From assembly GCA_048213135.1 (NCBI GenBank), contig PS015209.1, positions 1 to 35,022 on the forward strand: 35,022 bases of DNA, given 5' to 3'. The DNA comes from Reclinomonas americana ATCC 50394 (Eukaryota > Jakobida > Jakobea > Jakobida). Positions 9,323 through 18,900 of the stretch are shown here, in pieces; within the stretch, counting starts at the first letter, position 1; each line of letters opens with the position of its first letter. The notes beneath the pieces were generated by a model. It had not been told where the DNA came from, did not search any database, and worked only from the letters and a program-made list of their open reading frames with translations. The position numbers and the translations under genes were made by a program.

Positions 9323-11770
9323 ATGTCGGAGAAGAAGAAGAAGAAGAAGGGCAAGAAGGGTGGCGACAAGAAGGGCTCTGCCGGCGCCGACGATGACACA
9401 CCGCAGCTGAGCGAGTTGGAGTGTTGCGTGCCCCGCCCACGTGTGTGTCTGTGGATTCATGAAAGAGATGATTCATGTGTCCGATCGCAGTGGCCACGGC
9501 CAAGGCTCTCGAGCTGGAGCGCACTGTGCAGGCCATGGAGGAGAACCAACACAATCTGTTGCGTCCATGCGCCCGTGCTCACCCTCGACTTCAGCCGCCC
9601 ACTCATCTCCTCAACACACAGGGAGGTGACCAATGAGCGTCTGTCATTCCGCTGCCGTAAGCTGGAGCAAGCGGTGGCCGATGCCAAGGCGGAGAAGGTT
9701 GGGTGCAAGAGTGTGTGCTTTGCACACCAGGCCTGCCTCTCACCGTCCCCGTCGCTGCGCGCAGTCGGATCTGTATCAGTACATGAGCGCCGAGATGAAG
9801 CGCGTGGACCGGGAGCGGCAGGGTGAAATCGCCGAGTTGCAGCGCGAGCTGAGCCAGCGCCTCCTGGAGAACTCCACCCTCGGTACGATATGCTGTCTTG
9901 CTGTGGTCAGGGTCAACACACTTGTATGCTCACTGGCTGCGGCGCAGAGGTTGCGGTGGTGTCCAAGACGGACGAGCTGCGCGTCAGCCGGATCATGACG
10001 GCCGAGGAGGTGGCGCTGGCCACGCAAAGGAAAGATGTACTGCAGCGCTACACGCTGGAAAGAGTGCGTCATTCGTCCTCCTCGCCACGTGCGAAGCTGG
10101 AGTTCACCCGTTCATGTGCGCACAGAGTCAACTCGAGTACTCGGTCAACACGCTAAAGGACGAGCTGCACATGTTCAAGTACGAGCGGTACAAGATGGAG
10201 GCCGAAGTCGAGAAGCACTTTATGCGAGTTGCGTGGGCGGCAGGCGAACGCACTTCAATTCACGCCGTGCTCACGCATGGAATGTGCATACAGGAGATTC
10301 AAAAGCTGCGCAACGAGAACAAGAACCTGCGGCAAGAGGTGGCTGACTGCAAGGAGCGTGAGCGTGCACGCAACAGCTTTGCACAACTGGTTCGCGAAAC
10401 CATTCACCATGCATCCCACGCTGTGCTTCCGTTTCCTCACTCCTCTCTATAGCAAGCCGACGGCATTCTTGACGAGAACACGCGAATGACTGCGGAGATC
10501 GCCACCAACGAGCATCACATTGCCGAGCTGATGGCAGAGATCCAGCAACTGAAGCAAGACGTGGAAAAGCAGCGACAGGAGAACGATCTGCAGGTGGAGG
10601 CCAACAAGCTGCTGACGCTGCGCAACCAGCAGCAGGCAGCGATTGTCCGCAAGCTGACCAAGTCGCTGGAGGCACTGCAAAAGGCCGTGGTTGCACGGGA
10701 GTCCGATCACGCGCGGCGTGACGAGGAGAGTCGACAGAACGAGCAACGCACCATGGCGTCGATGGCCGACGAGATTGACGATCTGAAGCGAGAGATCTTT
10801 GTGTTGGATCAGGTTTGTTTGCAGGGGTCGGGAGAAGGTGATGTGCTTGAGCTCATCTCGTTGGTGCTGTCACAGGAGCTGCAACGACTGGAGCAAGCAC
10901 GTGAAGATGTCGTGCAGCAGGCCAGGCAGCGCAAGGATCTCGAGGACGACGTGTACCAGTTCCTGCTGGATGCCATGGATGAAGTGCGCAGCGTGCTGCA
11001 ATCTCGGTGAGCCAGGCACTTCTTCTTTCTGAGAAGACATGTGCTCTCTCTCACACCGACACATCGTCAGCGAACAACTACGCTCGCCGGACTCGACAGG
11101 CTCCCGACCCGACACGGTCAGTGTGCCATGCATGCGTTTCCGCCCGTTTCCCATTTTTCTCACTCTCCTTACAGGTTTCGCCATCGAGTTCCCCACCGCC
11201 GTCGCGCAAGCGACTCCCAGCAGCACAAACCCGCACGCCGAGCCGAGTGCGCGATTCGCCACCGATCCAAGGGCACGTGGCGAGATCGCTCTCACGATCC
11301 AGACCGATTTCAGTGGAATCCGTCGACAGCGACAGCACGGCCACACAACGACGGACCGCAACACCCGACCTCGTGCGCTCGTCTACCGCGCAATCCGGCG
11401 ACTCGCTGTTATCGCTCTCCGGCAGCACATTGTCACTGGTACTTGTCTGCTCCCACTTTTATCTGTGTTCTTCGAAAACTCCCCTCAAAAGTACATCTCG
11501 CAGTCGCGTGGTCCACTGGCCTCGTGCACATCGCAGGAGCGCGACGTCATTCTCGACTTTTTGTTCACCAAGGTCAAGCAGACGCGTTTCTTGCAGCAAG
11601 CCACCGCCGCCGGTAATCGGAAGCCGGCACACCGCGGATCGCTGCCATGTTGCGTGCACTCCCTTGTCGTGCAGTGCCGGGATGTTGCCCTTCTCACTCG
11701 TCTCTTGCTGCACACAGCCATCCATTCTCCGTCAAACTCTGCAGTGGCGCACAATGCCAGCACACCATGA
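9323..11770 (+). CDS. Coiled-coil protein with Lys-rich N-terminus, probable ciliary/basal-body type
   Basis: Exons: 9323-9422, 9491-9557, 9622-9697, 9765-9882, 9948-10063, 10126-10227, 10294-10389, 10453-10812, 10876-11006, 11071-11116, 11175-11438, 11537-11770; 569 codons, every phase joins. The N-terminus is SEKKKKKKGKKGGDKK, then an acidic patch. Most of residues 40-390 is heptad-like, charged coiled coil (for example LQRELSQRLLENSTL and QLKQDVEKQRQENDLQVEA). Exon 11 encodes a Ser/Pro/Arg-rich linker ([12 protein letters not shown]), and the last exon adds a short helical tail (DVILDFLFTKVKQ). The Lys-rich head before a long coiled coil resembles CFAP157 and BBOF1, basal-body/axoneme proteins, but coiled coils attract false matches, so no symbol is assigned. 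Start choice: first ATG in the open frame, 98 bp from the COPA start. It converges on LRRC51, 132 bp between stops. Confidence 0.8.
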
Positions 11771-11902
11771 AGCGGGGCAGTGAAAGAGACTTTGTTGCTA
11801 TAGTACGACATTCGATTCACTCTTTTCTTTCCTCTCTCCCTCCCGCCTCCCGCTGTCCTTCGCTCATTCCGCCCCTCACCGCGCTCCCATTCACCACGTC
11901 GC

Positions 11903-12769
11903 TCATGGCCTGCGCTTCTTCTTGCGTCGGTCCTTGAGGATGGTGTTGTAGACCTCCACGCCCTGGTAGTCCTTCGGTGTGAGGGTGCTAAAGTCCAGCG
12001 ACTTGAGTTGCTGACCGAGCGCCGACTGCAACACCGCCAGCACGGTGACTCTGTACAGCTTGTCGGCCTCGATCGGATTGCCGTGCAGCGTTAGCGACTT
12101 GAGATGGCGGAACTCGCACAGCTTCCCAATCTCATCCATGCTGCCAATGACATTGTCGTGCAGATACAGCACCGACAACTCCGGCAGCGCCGTCAGCTCC
12201 AGCGGCACCTGCGTCAGATGGTTGCTGCTCACGTCGATCCACGTTAGCCGTCGGAAGTTGACCATGACGATCTCCATCACGGGCTCGAAGCGTGCCAGCG
12301 ACGTCAGCTCATTGTTGTCGAGCTTCAGCTGCTTTGCCGCGTACTTGGGCCGCGGAGCCTCGGCTGCTGCTGCTGCCTGTTGTTGCTGTTGTTGTTGTTG
12401 CTGCTGCTGCTGCTGCGCGGCTGCGGCGGAGGCGCTTCCCTCCTGCGATGATGATGATTGTCAGCAACAGCTCGTCTGTCACTCGTGTCATACACATGCA
12501 CACACACGCAACGTCCTTGGCCTTGAGCGTGGCCACCTTGCCAGTACGCGGCTCCTCATCCACCAGTGCTGCACACACACACACACACACACACGCACGT
12601 GAGCGGGGATGACGCCAACAAACAAAAACACCACACACTCACCATCCAACGATGTGAGCTTGTAAAACGAAAAGTCCAGTGGCGGCACCTTCCCCGGCAC
12701 CTTCACCACCGCCGTCGACGACAACGCAGACGCACCACTGCCACTCGCGTGGCTTTGCCCGACCGACAT
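11903..12769 (-). CDS. LRRC51: Leucine-rich repeat-containing protein 51 with a polyGln insert
   Basis: Small LRR protein of about 240 residues. Exons (minus): 12643-12769, 12513-12568, 11903-12442; phases join. Near the N-terminus PPLDFSFYKLTSLD is followed by EEPRTG, the family hallmark I recall from human LRRC51 (PPLDYSFRSI, NEEPRTG). LRRs follow: LKLDNNELTSL, LTWIDVSSNHL, LSVLYLHDNVI and LKSLTLHGNPIE. The protein then has LKSLDFSTLTPKD and a basic tail (KDRRKKKRRP). Exon 3 begins with an Ala-flanked run of 11 Gln encoded by mixed CAG and CAA. This insert is absent from the human protein and could in principle be intronic, though the frame stays open. The biochemical role is not established. 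Presence of this family often goes with ciliated organisms (inference). Confidence 0.88.
12365..12418 (-). repeat. CAG/CAA repeat encoding polyGln in LRRC51
   Basis: Four CAG then mixed CAA and CAG codons give 11 consecutive Gln, flanked on both sides by Ala codons. Confidence 0.85.
12571..12592. repeat. AC dinucleotide repeat next to the acceptor of LRRC51 exon 2
   Basis: About ten AC units (GT on the sense strand) directly precede the GCAG acceptor. The intron therefore has a GT run instead of a polypyrimidine tract. Confidence 0.8.
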
Positions 12770-12857
12770 CGCAAGAATCGAAAAACGCTCGACAGTGACA
12801 ATGCCGCGGTGACGTGGCGCGGCGTGGACAATCAATCATTGACCATCTAGTCATTAC
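12770..12857. promoter_or_regulatory. Divergent intergenic region between LRRC51 and MAT2B-like gene
   Basis: 88 bp separate the opposing ATGs. A TGACGTGG element (CRE/G-box-like) lies at 12810-12817, and a repeated ATCA/ATTG stretch follows. Regulatory function is inferred. Confidence 0.45.
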
Positions 12858-13398
12858 ATGCAGCGCGTTCTGGTGACGGGTGCCAGTGGCATGCTGGGCC
12901 GTGCGATGGTGCGCGAAGTAGTGCAACATGCGGACAAGTGCCTGCAGTTGTATCACTCGCGAGTGCCGCCGTCTGTGGCCGAGTCGCGCGTGGTCGATCT
13001 GTGCGACGCGGAGGCGGTGCGGGCGGTGGTGGCCGAGTTTGCGCCCACGTGCGTGGTGCATTGTGCGGCGGAGCGGCGACCAGATGCTTGCGAGGTGTGA
13101 TCAGTGACAGATATCAATGATTTTCTGCTCCCTTGTCTCGAGCTCATGATCAACTGCAGCACGACGATGGCGGCAGCGTGACGGCGCTGAACGTGCAAGC
13201 GTCGCAGTTGCTGGCGGAGCTGTGCGAGGCCAGTGGCGCGCTGATGGTGCACATTAGCACCGATTACGTGTTTGACGGGCAGCGACCGCCGTACAAGGAG
13301 AGCGATGAGCCGGCGCCGGTACAAGCGTACGGACGCACCAAGTTGGCGGCGGAGCGCGCCGTGCTGCAGGCGTGTCGCCGAGCGGCCGTGGTGCGTGT
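12858..13398 (+). CDS. MAT2B: MAT2B/RmlD-like extended short-chain dehydrogenase, 3' end in gap
   Basis: Homologue of the regulatory beta subunit of methionine adenosyltransferase, a member of the NAD(P)-binding RmlD (dTDP-4-dehydrorhamnose reductase) family. Exons: 12858-13094 and 13160-13398, then a gap; about 158 residues visible of an expected 300 or so. The start gives MQRVLVTGASGMLGRAM, with the GxxGxxG nucleotide motif at residues 8-14. CAAERRPD is the block I recall from MAT2B. The second exon has ISTDYVFDG, PPYKESDEPAP and AYGRTKLAAE, the YxxxK catalytic pair. RmlD itself would be the alternative; CAAERRPD favours MAT2B. After the gap a single AQID-like stretch is not enough to place the C-terminus. 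Confidence 0.82.
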
Positions 13399-13746
13399 NN
13401 NNNNNNNNNNNNNNNNNNNNNNNNNNNNNNNNNNNNNNNNNNNNNNNNNNNNNNNNNNNNNNNNNNNNNNNNNNNNNNNNNNNNNNNNNNNNNNNNNNNN
13501 NNNNNNNNNNNNNNNNNNNNNNNNNNNNNNNNNNNNNNNNNNNNNNNNNNNNNNNNNNNNNNNNNNNNNNNNNNNNNNNNNNNNNNNNNNNNNNNNNNNN
13601 NNNNNNNNNNNNNNNNNNNNNNNNNNNNNNNNNNNNNNNNNNNNNNNNNNNNNNNNNNNNNNNNNNNNNNNNNNNNNNNNNNNNNNNNNNNNNNNNNNNN
13701 NNNNNNNNNNNNNNNNNNNNNNNNNNNNNNNNNNNNNNNNNNNNNN
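13399..13746. other. Assembly gap (348 N) in the MAT2B-like gene
   Basis: It hides the second half of the Rossmann protein. About 140 further codons plus introns are expected, so the true length may exceed 348. Confidence 0.85.
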
Positions 13747-13918
13747 AGCCCAGATTGATCATGAATCAGCGCATCTCACAGCGACGACTTCCACACACGC
13801 ACACACGCACACACACACAGAGAGAGAGAGAACAAGGCGCCACAAAACGTGCGACGACATGTTCGTCTCCAGATCTGCTCCCTACGCCCCCCCTCTCTCT
13901 CCTCTCACACACACTCAC
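13747..13918. repeat. AC/AG and CT-rich intergenic or intronic stretch
   Basis: Holds AC units followed by AG units (about 13791-13831) and a CT-rich run (13888-13920). No confident coding sequence. The minus-strand exon that follows ends in a GTGAGTGAG donor-like sequence, so part of this may be its intron or 3' UTR. Confidence 0.5.
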
Positions 13919-14305
13919 TCACCAGTCCGACGCCTGTGCTCCACCGCCCGTCGCACTCGCCAGCTTCATCACTGGCAACGAAGGCGGAGGCGGAGGCGGC
14001 AGCAGCGCCCCAGCCATCAGATGCATCATTGGACCATTCACAGATGGAGGAGGAAGTGGAACAGGAGGTGGTGGAGGCAATGGAGGAGGCAGAGCAACAG
14101 GAGGCAGTGGACGCGCATGTAATGAGGCGGTGGAGCTGTCGTCGCCCTCGGTGCTGCTGGTCTCGTAGTACGGCGAGTCTGGAATGGGCGCCGAGCGCGC
14201 CTCGTGTGGCGGGAGACCATACGAGGCTGCGTAGGGCGAGGAGGAAGAGGAGGCGGAGCGGGCGCGGTGGCTCATGCCAGCGGGACTGCTGTTGCCGCGC
14301 ACCAC
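13919..14305 (-). CDS. Pro-rich protein fragment, C-terminal part, unknown function
   Basis: Open on the minus strand from the gap to TGA at 13919-13921, about 128 residues. Composition is natural for a disordered tail: a Ser run (SASSSSSPYAASYG), an acidic/Thr/Tyr segment (SPYYETSSTEGDDSS), then Pro runs (PPLPPPPPVPLPPP) and a second one (LLPPPPPPSLP). Pro runs of this kind bind SH3, WW or profilin modules, but no domain identifies the gene. The plus-strand reading here is rich in Arg, Cys and Trp and looks like a shadow. The stop overlaps a GTGAGT donor, so the real end may be in a further exon. The N-terminus is in the gap. Confidence 0.5.
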   Translation of the reverse strand: MVRGNSSPAGMSHRARSASSSSSPYAASYGLPPHEARSAPIPDSPYYETSSTEGDDSSTASLHARPLPPVALPPPLPPPPPVPLPPPSVNGPMMHLMAGALLPPPPPPSLPVMKLASATGGGAQASDW

Positions 14306-14442
14306 NNNNNNNNNNNNNNNNNNNNNNNNNNNNNNNNNNNNNNNNNNNNNNNNNNNNNNNNNNNNNNNNNNNNNNNNNNNNNNNNNNNNNNNNNNNNNNN
14401 NNNNNNNNNNNNNNNNNNNNNNNNNNNNNNNNNNNNNNNNNN
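14306..14442. other. Assembly gap (137 N) flanked by a GAC repeat
   Basis: The right edge is a run of GAC units, so the gap was probably caused by the repeat. It likely contains the start regions of the genes on both sides. Confidence 0.8.

Positions 14443-14473
<31 letters not shown>
14443..14473 (+). repeat. GAC trinucleotide repeat (polyAsp)
   Basis: Ten GAC units followed by GAT, encoding an uninterrupted Asp run at the gap edge. True length unknown. Confidence 0.9.
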
Positions 14474-14474
<1 letters not shown>

Positions 14475-15228
14475 TGCTGTTTTCGGTGGTGATGTTGGCG
14501 AGAGTGGCGATGATGGTGTCGACGGCAGGTTACGGCAGAGAAGAGAGAGGAGACCAGACGGTGACGGTGACGGTGATGGTGGCGACGAGGACGAGCTCAG
14601 TGACAGCGCAGAGGATGCGCTGTTTCTGGAGGCCCTGGCCGAGTTGGGAATCCAGCGGTTACCGCGGGCCCATGCCGCCACCGCCACCGCCACTGCAACA
14701 ACCACAACGATAACAACTGCTGAAGCATCGGCGAGTGCGGCCGCTGCTTCATCGTCGCGACAACGACATCGAAGGCAGCCGCACGGACCATCGAACGGCG
14801 GCATGGTGCACCTCATGGACCTGCCGCTGTACCTGCCAGTGCTCGGACTCGTGCCCTTCAAGGTGCGACCGGAGGTGTGGTTCACACGACTGTCCCCGGA
14901 GCCAGCACCACCCACACCACCACCACCACCGCCACCAGCGCCCACCGGCAAGCGGAAAAAGGGCGCAGCCGCCGCCGCCGCCGCAGCAGCAGCAGCCGCC
15001 GCAGCTGCAGCCGCACGCTCGGAACCAGTGCGATACGCAGCACCTCTGCAGCTGCTGGCACTGGTGCCGGAGATCACCGCCGGCTTTGGCATGGACCACA
15101 GCGACTTAGAGTTTTATCGGAGAACATTCCCGCCACTGGACGACTTCCTGCGCGACAGTGCCAATCGGAGACCACCATGGCCGGGAGGTGACGCATTACT
15201 GGCACCACTAGCACCACCAGCACGATAG
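14443..15228 (+). CDS. Orphan acidic/Ala/Pro-rich protein, 5' end in gap
   Basis: One open exon from the gap to TAG at 15226-15228, 261 residues. Order: a polyAsp run (GAC repeat), an acidic Gly/Asp region ending DEDELSDSAEDALFLEALAELGIQRLP, a Thr/Ala-rich spacer, a hydrophobic block (MDLPLYLPVLGLVPFKVRPEVWFTRLSPE), a polyPro run, KRKKG, about 17 consecutive Ala encoded by mixed GCN codons, then SEPVRYAAPLQLLALVPEI, EFYRRTFPPLDDFLRD and a Pro-rich end. The two hydrophobic blocks are low in repeats and look like folded segments. I do not recognise the family. The KRKKG could be a nuclear signal (inference). It sits 55 bp upstream of the TIM start codon on the same strand. Confidence 0.6.
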
Positions 15229-15252
15229 CAGCAAGTAAAAATTCATTTGGCG

Positions 15253-15282
<30 letters not shown>
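15253..15282. repeat. AC repeat immediately 5' of the TIM start codon
   Basis: About 15 AC units fill the space up to 2 bases before the ATG at 15284. The TIM promoter and leader are therefore largely this repeat or lie in the upstream gene. Confidence 0.85.
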
Positions 15283-15283
<1 letters not shown>

Positions 15284-15285
<2 letters not shown>

Positions 15286-15789
15286 GAGCGGGGGCGAGGA
15301 TATGACACTGACAGCTGAGCAGAAGCAGCAAGTGATGCAGGTACACAACGCGCGCCACATGTCTCTGTCTATGTGCATCACTGGGAGCTGACACAATGCA
15401 TTCTCCTCTGCAGCTCGCTGTGATGCAGGTACACACACACACACAGAATGAGAGCGCGCGCACAGTTCACTCACACAGTGCACTCACAGGCGACGGCCAA
15501 CATTCGCCGCGCACACGACACCACAGTCGCACAATTGTGCTTCTCCAAGTGCGTGCAGTCGCCCTCGAGCAGCGGCCTCTCGCGTTCCGACAAGGAGTGC
15601 CTTGGCAAGTGCGCCGATCGCTTCAACGACGCAATGACAGTCGTGCGCGGTGCGCTGCAAGAAAGCTCGGTGAGTGTGAGAGAGAGAGAAGAGAGTGACC
15701 ATGTGCGCATCACACACGCGCGCGTTGCTGACTGTGTGTGTCTGCACGTACAGCGGGACTTCCGCGCACAGCATCCCGAGTTGCGCTAA
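15284..15789 (+). CDS. Small TIM chaperone of the mitochondrial intermembrane space (Tim8/Tim13-like)
   Basis: Small TIM proteins form hexamers that carry hydrophobic precursors between the TOM and TIM22 or SAM complexes. Exons: 15284-15340, 15414-15428, 15490-15669, 15754-15789; 95 residues, typical for the family. The twin CX3C motif is CFSKC and CLGKC with 15 residues between, and these cysteines form the two disulfides. SGLSRSDKE before the second motif and ADRFNDAM after it fit Tim8/Tim13 more than Tim9/Tim10, but I do not assign a paralogue. Exon 2 is only 15 nt (LAVMQ), and its end repeats the end of exon 1, so it may be optional. Oxidative folding by Mia40 is family knowledge. It converges on RalGAP beta, 144 bp between stops. 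Confidence 0.9.
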
Positions 15790-15933
15790 TCATCCGGCCG
15801 TGTGTCTCTCTTCGTTTTCTTTGTTAGATTTGGTGATCTGGGCACGTATAATGCATCGAGTTGCCGCGTTGCTGCTGCTGTTGTTGTTGTGCTTTAATGG
15901 TACACTGGAGTAATGAGTAAGGAGGGAGCTCTC

Positions 15934-18900
15934 TCAGCGACTGCTGACGGCCTCCATGGCTCGACGAACGCTGTGTCGCACTTGTTCCTCCTGTAGCATG
16001 CATGGTGTCAGCCTCTCTGACACAGAGATGGGATGGGATGGTTGTCAACGTACCGCGCGCTGCACCTCCAGTGCCTCCTCGGACTCCATGCCGGGTCCGG
16101 CGTCGGCCAGGGTGGGCACGAACAGCGACGTGTAGAACTCGGTGATGGACTCGTGGAGGGTGTGTCGCTCAAAGATCTCGGTCAGCAGCTTGGTGCGTGT
16201 CGGGAACGGAGGCATGAAGCCGGCTTCGCGATACCGAATCGCTCGGTTGGCGTTGACGACGGTGACGCGGAGGAGAGGGCCGAGGATGGGCGCCGACAGC
16301 ACCATGCCGTCGAGCACGGGGCCAAAGAGCGGGATCTGTGTGAGGGGTGAGTGACGCGACGCACGGGTGGGGAAGGGTGCAGGAGCGGGCTTTGCGCAAC
16401 GTTCTCCTTTCTGCGCACACGGACGCGGTAGAGGCCGCTCCGGAGTGGGTAGACGATAATGTGCACAAAGTTGAACTGGGAGCGAATGGTGCTGGTGCGG
16501 TACTCGCGCCAGTTCTCGCACCACACAATGTGTACGTGGTCGTTGCCGACGTGTCGCTTCTTCACGATTTGCTGCTCCTCTCCGGGCACCGTCGGCATGA
16601 GGGTGGCCACGTGGAAGACCACCTCCTGAGGAAGGGGGATAAAGGGGAAGGGGGATGAGGAGAAGGGGAAAGGGTAAAAGGGAAGGATGGAAAAGGAGGG
16701 GGAAGGGGAGGAAAGAGAAGTGGAGGTAGAGGGGAAGGTAGAAGGGCAAGGGATATGAGGAGAAGGGGAAGGGGAAGGGGTAGGAAGACACAGAAAGAGG
16801 GGAAGGGTATGGCGAGAATGAATTGAAAGAGAAGTGGAGGCAATTGAAGAAGAGAGGCGGGGAAAGCAGTTGACGATAAAGGTGTTTCTTCCATCGTCTC
16901 TCTTTCTTCTTGTCCCCTTCCTTTCTATCTTTTTTGCTTCCTGTTTCGTGTTCCTCCGACGGATGGAGGACAAAGAAAAGGAGGCAAGAAGAAGAAGACA
17001 AATGGGAGACGAGGAAGAAGAGAAATGAAAGGGAGGAGGAAGAGCAAAACAGGCGGGGAAGATAAGCGTCCTTCTTTTCCTTCCTCCTATACGTCCTTTT
17101 TCCCATTCCATTGTCTCTGTCTTTTCTGCTTCCTTCGTCTTCCTCCGACGGGGGACTGAGAAAAGAAGGCAAGAAGAAGAACACAGAGGTGGAGGCAGGG
17201 AAAGAAGATGACGACAAGGGTGCTTCTTCCTCCTCTTCGCCCATTTTTCCTTTCTTCGTCTGTCTTCTGTTCTCCTTTCTTCTTCTGACGGGCGGAGGAG
17301 GAAGGAAAGGGGGAGTACGAGGAAGATTAAGAAGAGAGGCGGTGAACGAAGAAAAGAAAGGCGATGAAGATGGCGAAGACAGTGTGAGAGAGAGGTGGAC
17401 GAGGAAGAAGAAAAAGGGCAGAGGAAGATAAATAAGAGAGGCGGTGAACGAAGAGTGGGAGAGAACACAGAAAAAAGAGGCGGACGAAGAGGAAGAAGAG
17501 ATAGTCAGTGGAACGCACCAATGTCTGGTCAGCGTAGTACGGCGCGACAGGACCGGTGGTCAGCTGTCGATCGAGTCCGCCCATGAAGCCCGTGTGCTCG
17601 GCCAGATTGATCTGCGTGGCATGCAAAGAGAAACAAAGGCATCAGGCCATGTCTCAAAAAAATCAGAGGTGGCGCATGCGTGTTACCTTCCAGCCGAGCG
17701 AGAACAAAAACTCCTGGTAGTCCGCCGAACCGCCCTCGTTCATCAAAATCTCGGACTGGTTCTCCTGCCCGCGGCCCACATACACCACACCAATCTTCCA
17801 CGTCTCACGTCTGCGGCCGGTTAAGAGGAATGCACGAGCAGGTGTCATGAGAAAAAATGGAAACACGCAACTCAGCCAGTCGATCCAGACTCTTCAATGT
17901 GCGCTCCAAACGGTCGCCGGCCTCCAGCGTCCGCGTGTGCGAAAACTCGGTGGCGGCCGTGAGACCAACATGCGAGCTGAGCAGCCGACCAATTTGCCAC
18001 TTGCACGTCGCCGTGTCCTTTTCGGGTGGCACAGGTGGCGTCGCCGGACTGCACCGAGCAACACACAAGGTGAGAGCGAGGAGACACGGTCGGCACTGAA
18101 AGTCACGGGTGACGCACGCTTGTGTTGTGCTCGGCATGCGAATGCCATCGCGCTCGCCCGACTGCTGCGCACGGATCACGTCGAGGAACTTGTCGGGCGC
18201 CCAGGCGATGCGCGAACTCATGCACGGTTTTCTGCCAGCGCACGCAACAGTGAGTGGAGAAAATGGTGCAGAACAACAGTGAGCAAGAGAAAGACTCACC
18301 CCGACAGCTCAGCCTCCAGGAGATCGGGTGCTGAGTTTGCCGAGTGTGCCGTCAAGAACGCTGCGTCTCTTCTCGCGCACTCTTCGATAAAGCTCTCCGG
18401 GCACGGCACCCATGTGCGAGAGGTCGCTGTGGGGCATGTCAGGCCTCCGACGCCAGGTCAACCAAGGCACGACGACGACGCAACGAGCAGGATGGTGGAA
18501 ACGCAGATTCCACGCGAAACGACCGGTGCCGTCGCGGAACACCAGGGTCAGCTCGCCCTTGTCTGGTCGATCAATGATCGACACCACTGTTTGGTGTCGG
18601 TACGTGAATCGGCGCAGGCGCGTCTCATCTGCAGCCACGCATGAGCACGCTGATGTTGTCGAACATGACAACCCTTCCGCAGCATCACACTCACCGACAC
18701 CAATGTCGGCCACCAGCGTCGAGAGATTCACGGGCCCTTCTTCGGAGGGGAAGTGGCCGAGTTTGTTCATCACGTTGTACAGCAGGGAGCGGCCGGCGTC
18801 CTGCGCGAATCACAGCGGTGAGGGGAGAAGGGGGAAAGGGGGGAAAGGGAAGAGGAAAAGGGGGGAAGGAGAGAGAGAGAGAGAAAGGGGACGGGAAAGG

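Noticed and set aside
13747-13790. AQID-like stretch after the gap as the MAT2B C-terminus
   Set aside because: Four residues resemble the family's AQLD block, but the following codons run into AC repeats and no further homology appears.
13849-14305. Plus-strand reading of the Pro-rich fragment region
   Set aside because: It gives Arg/Cys/Trp-rich text (RRWSCRRPRCCWS), typical of an antisense shadow, whereas the minus frame gives natural Ser/Pro/Tyr composition.
16045-17468. Two overlapping minus frames of about 400 codons
   Set aside because: Only the first 190 bases or so at each RalGAP beta exon are coding. The rest is a purine-rich intron without stops, and GAGGTGG at 16625 has a clean acceptor.
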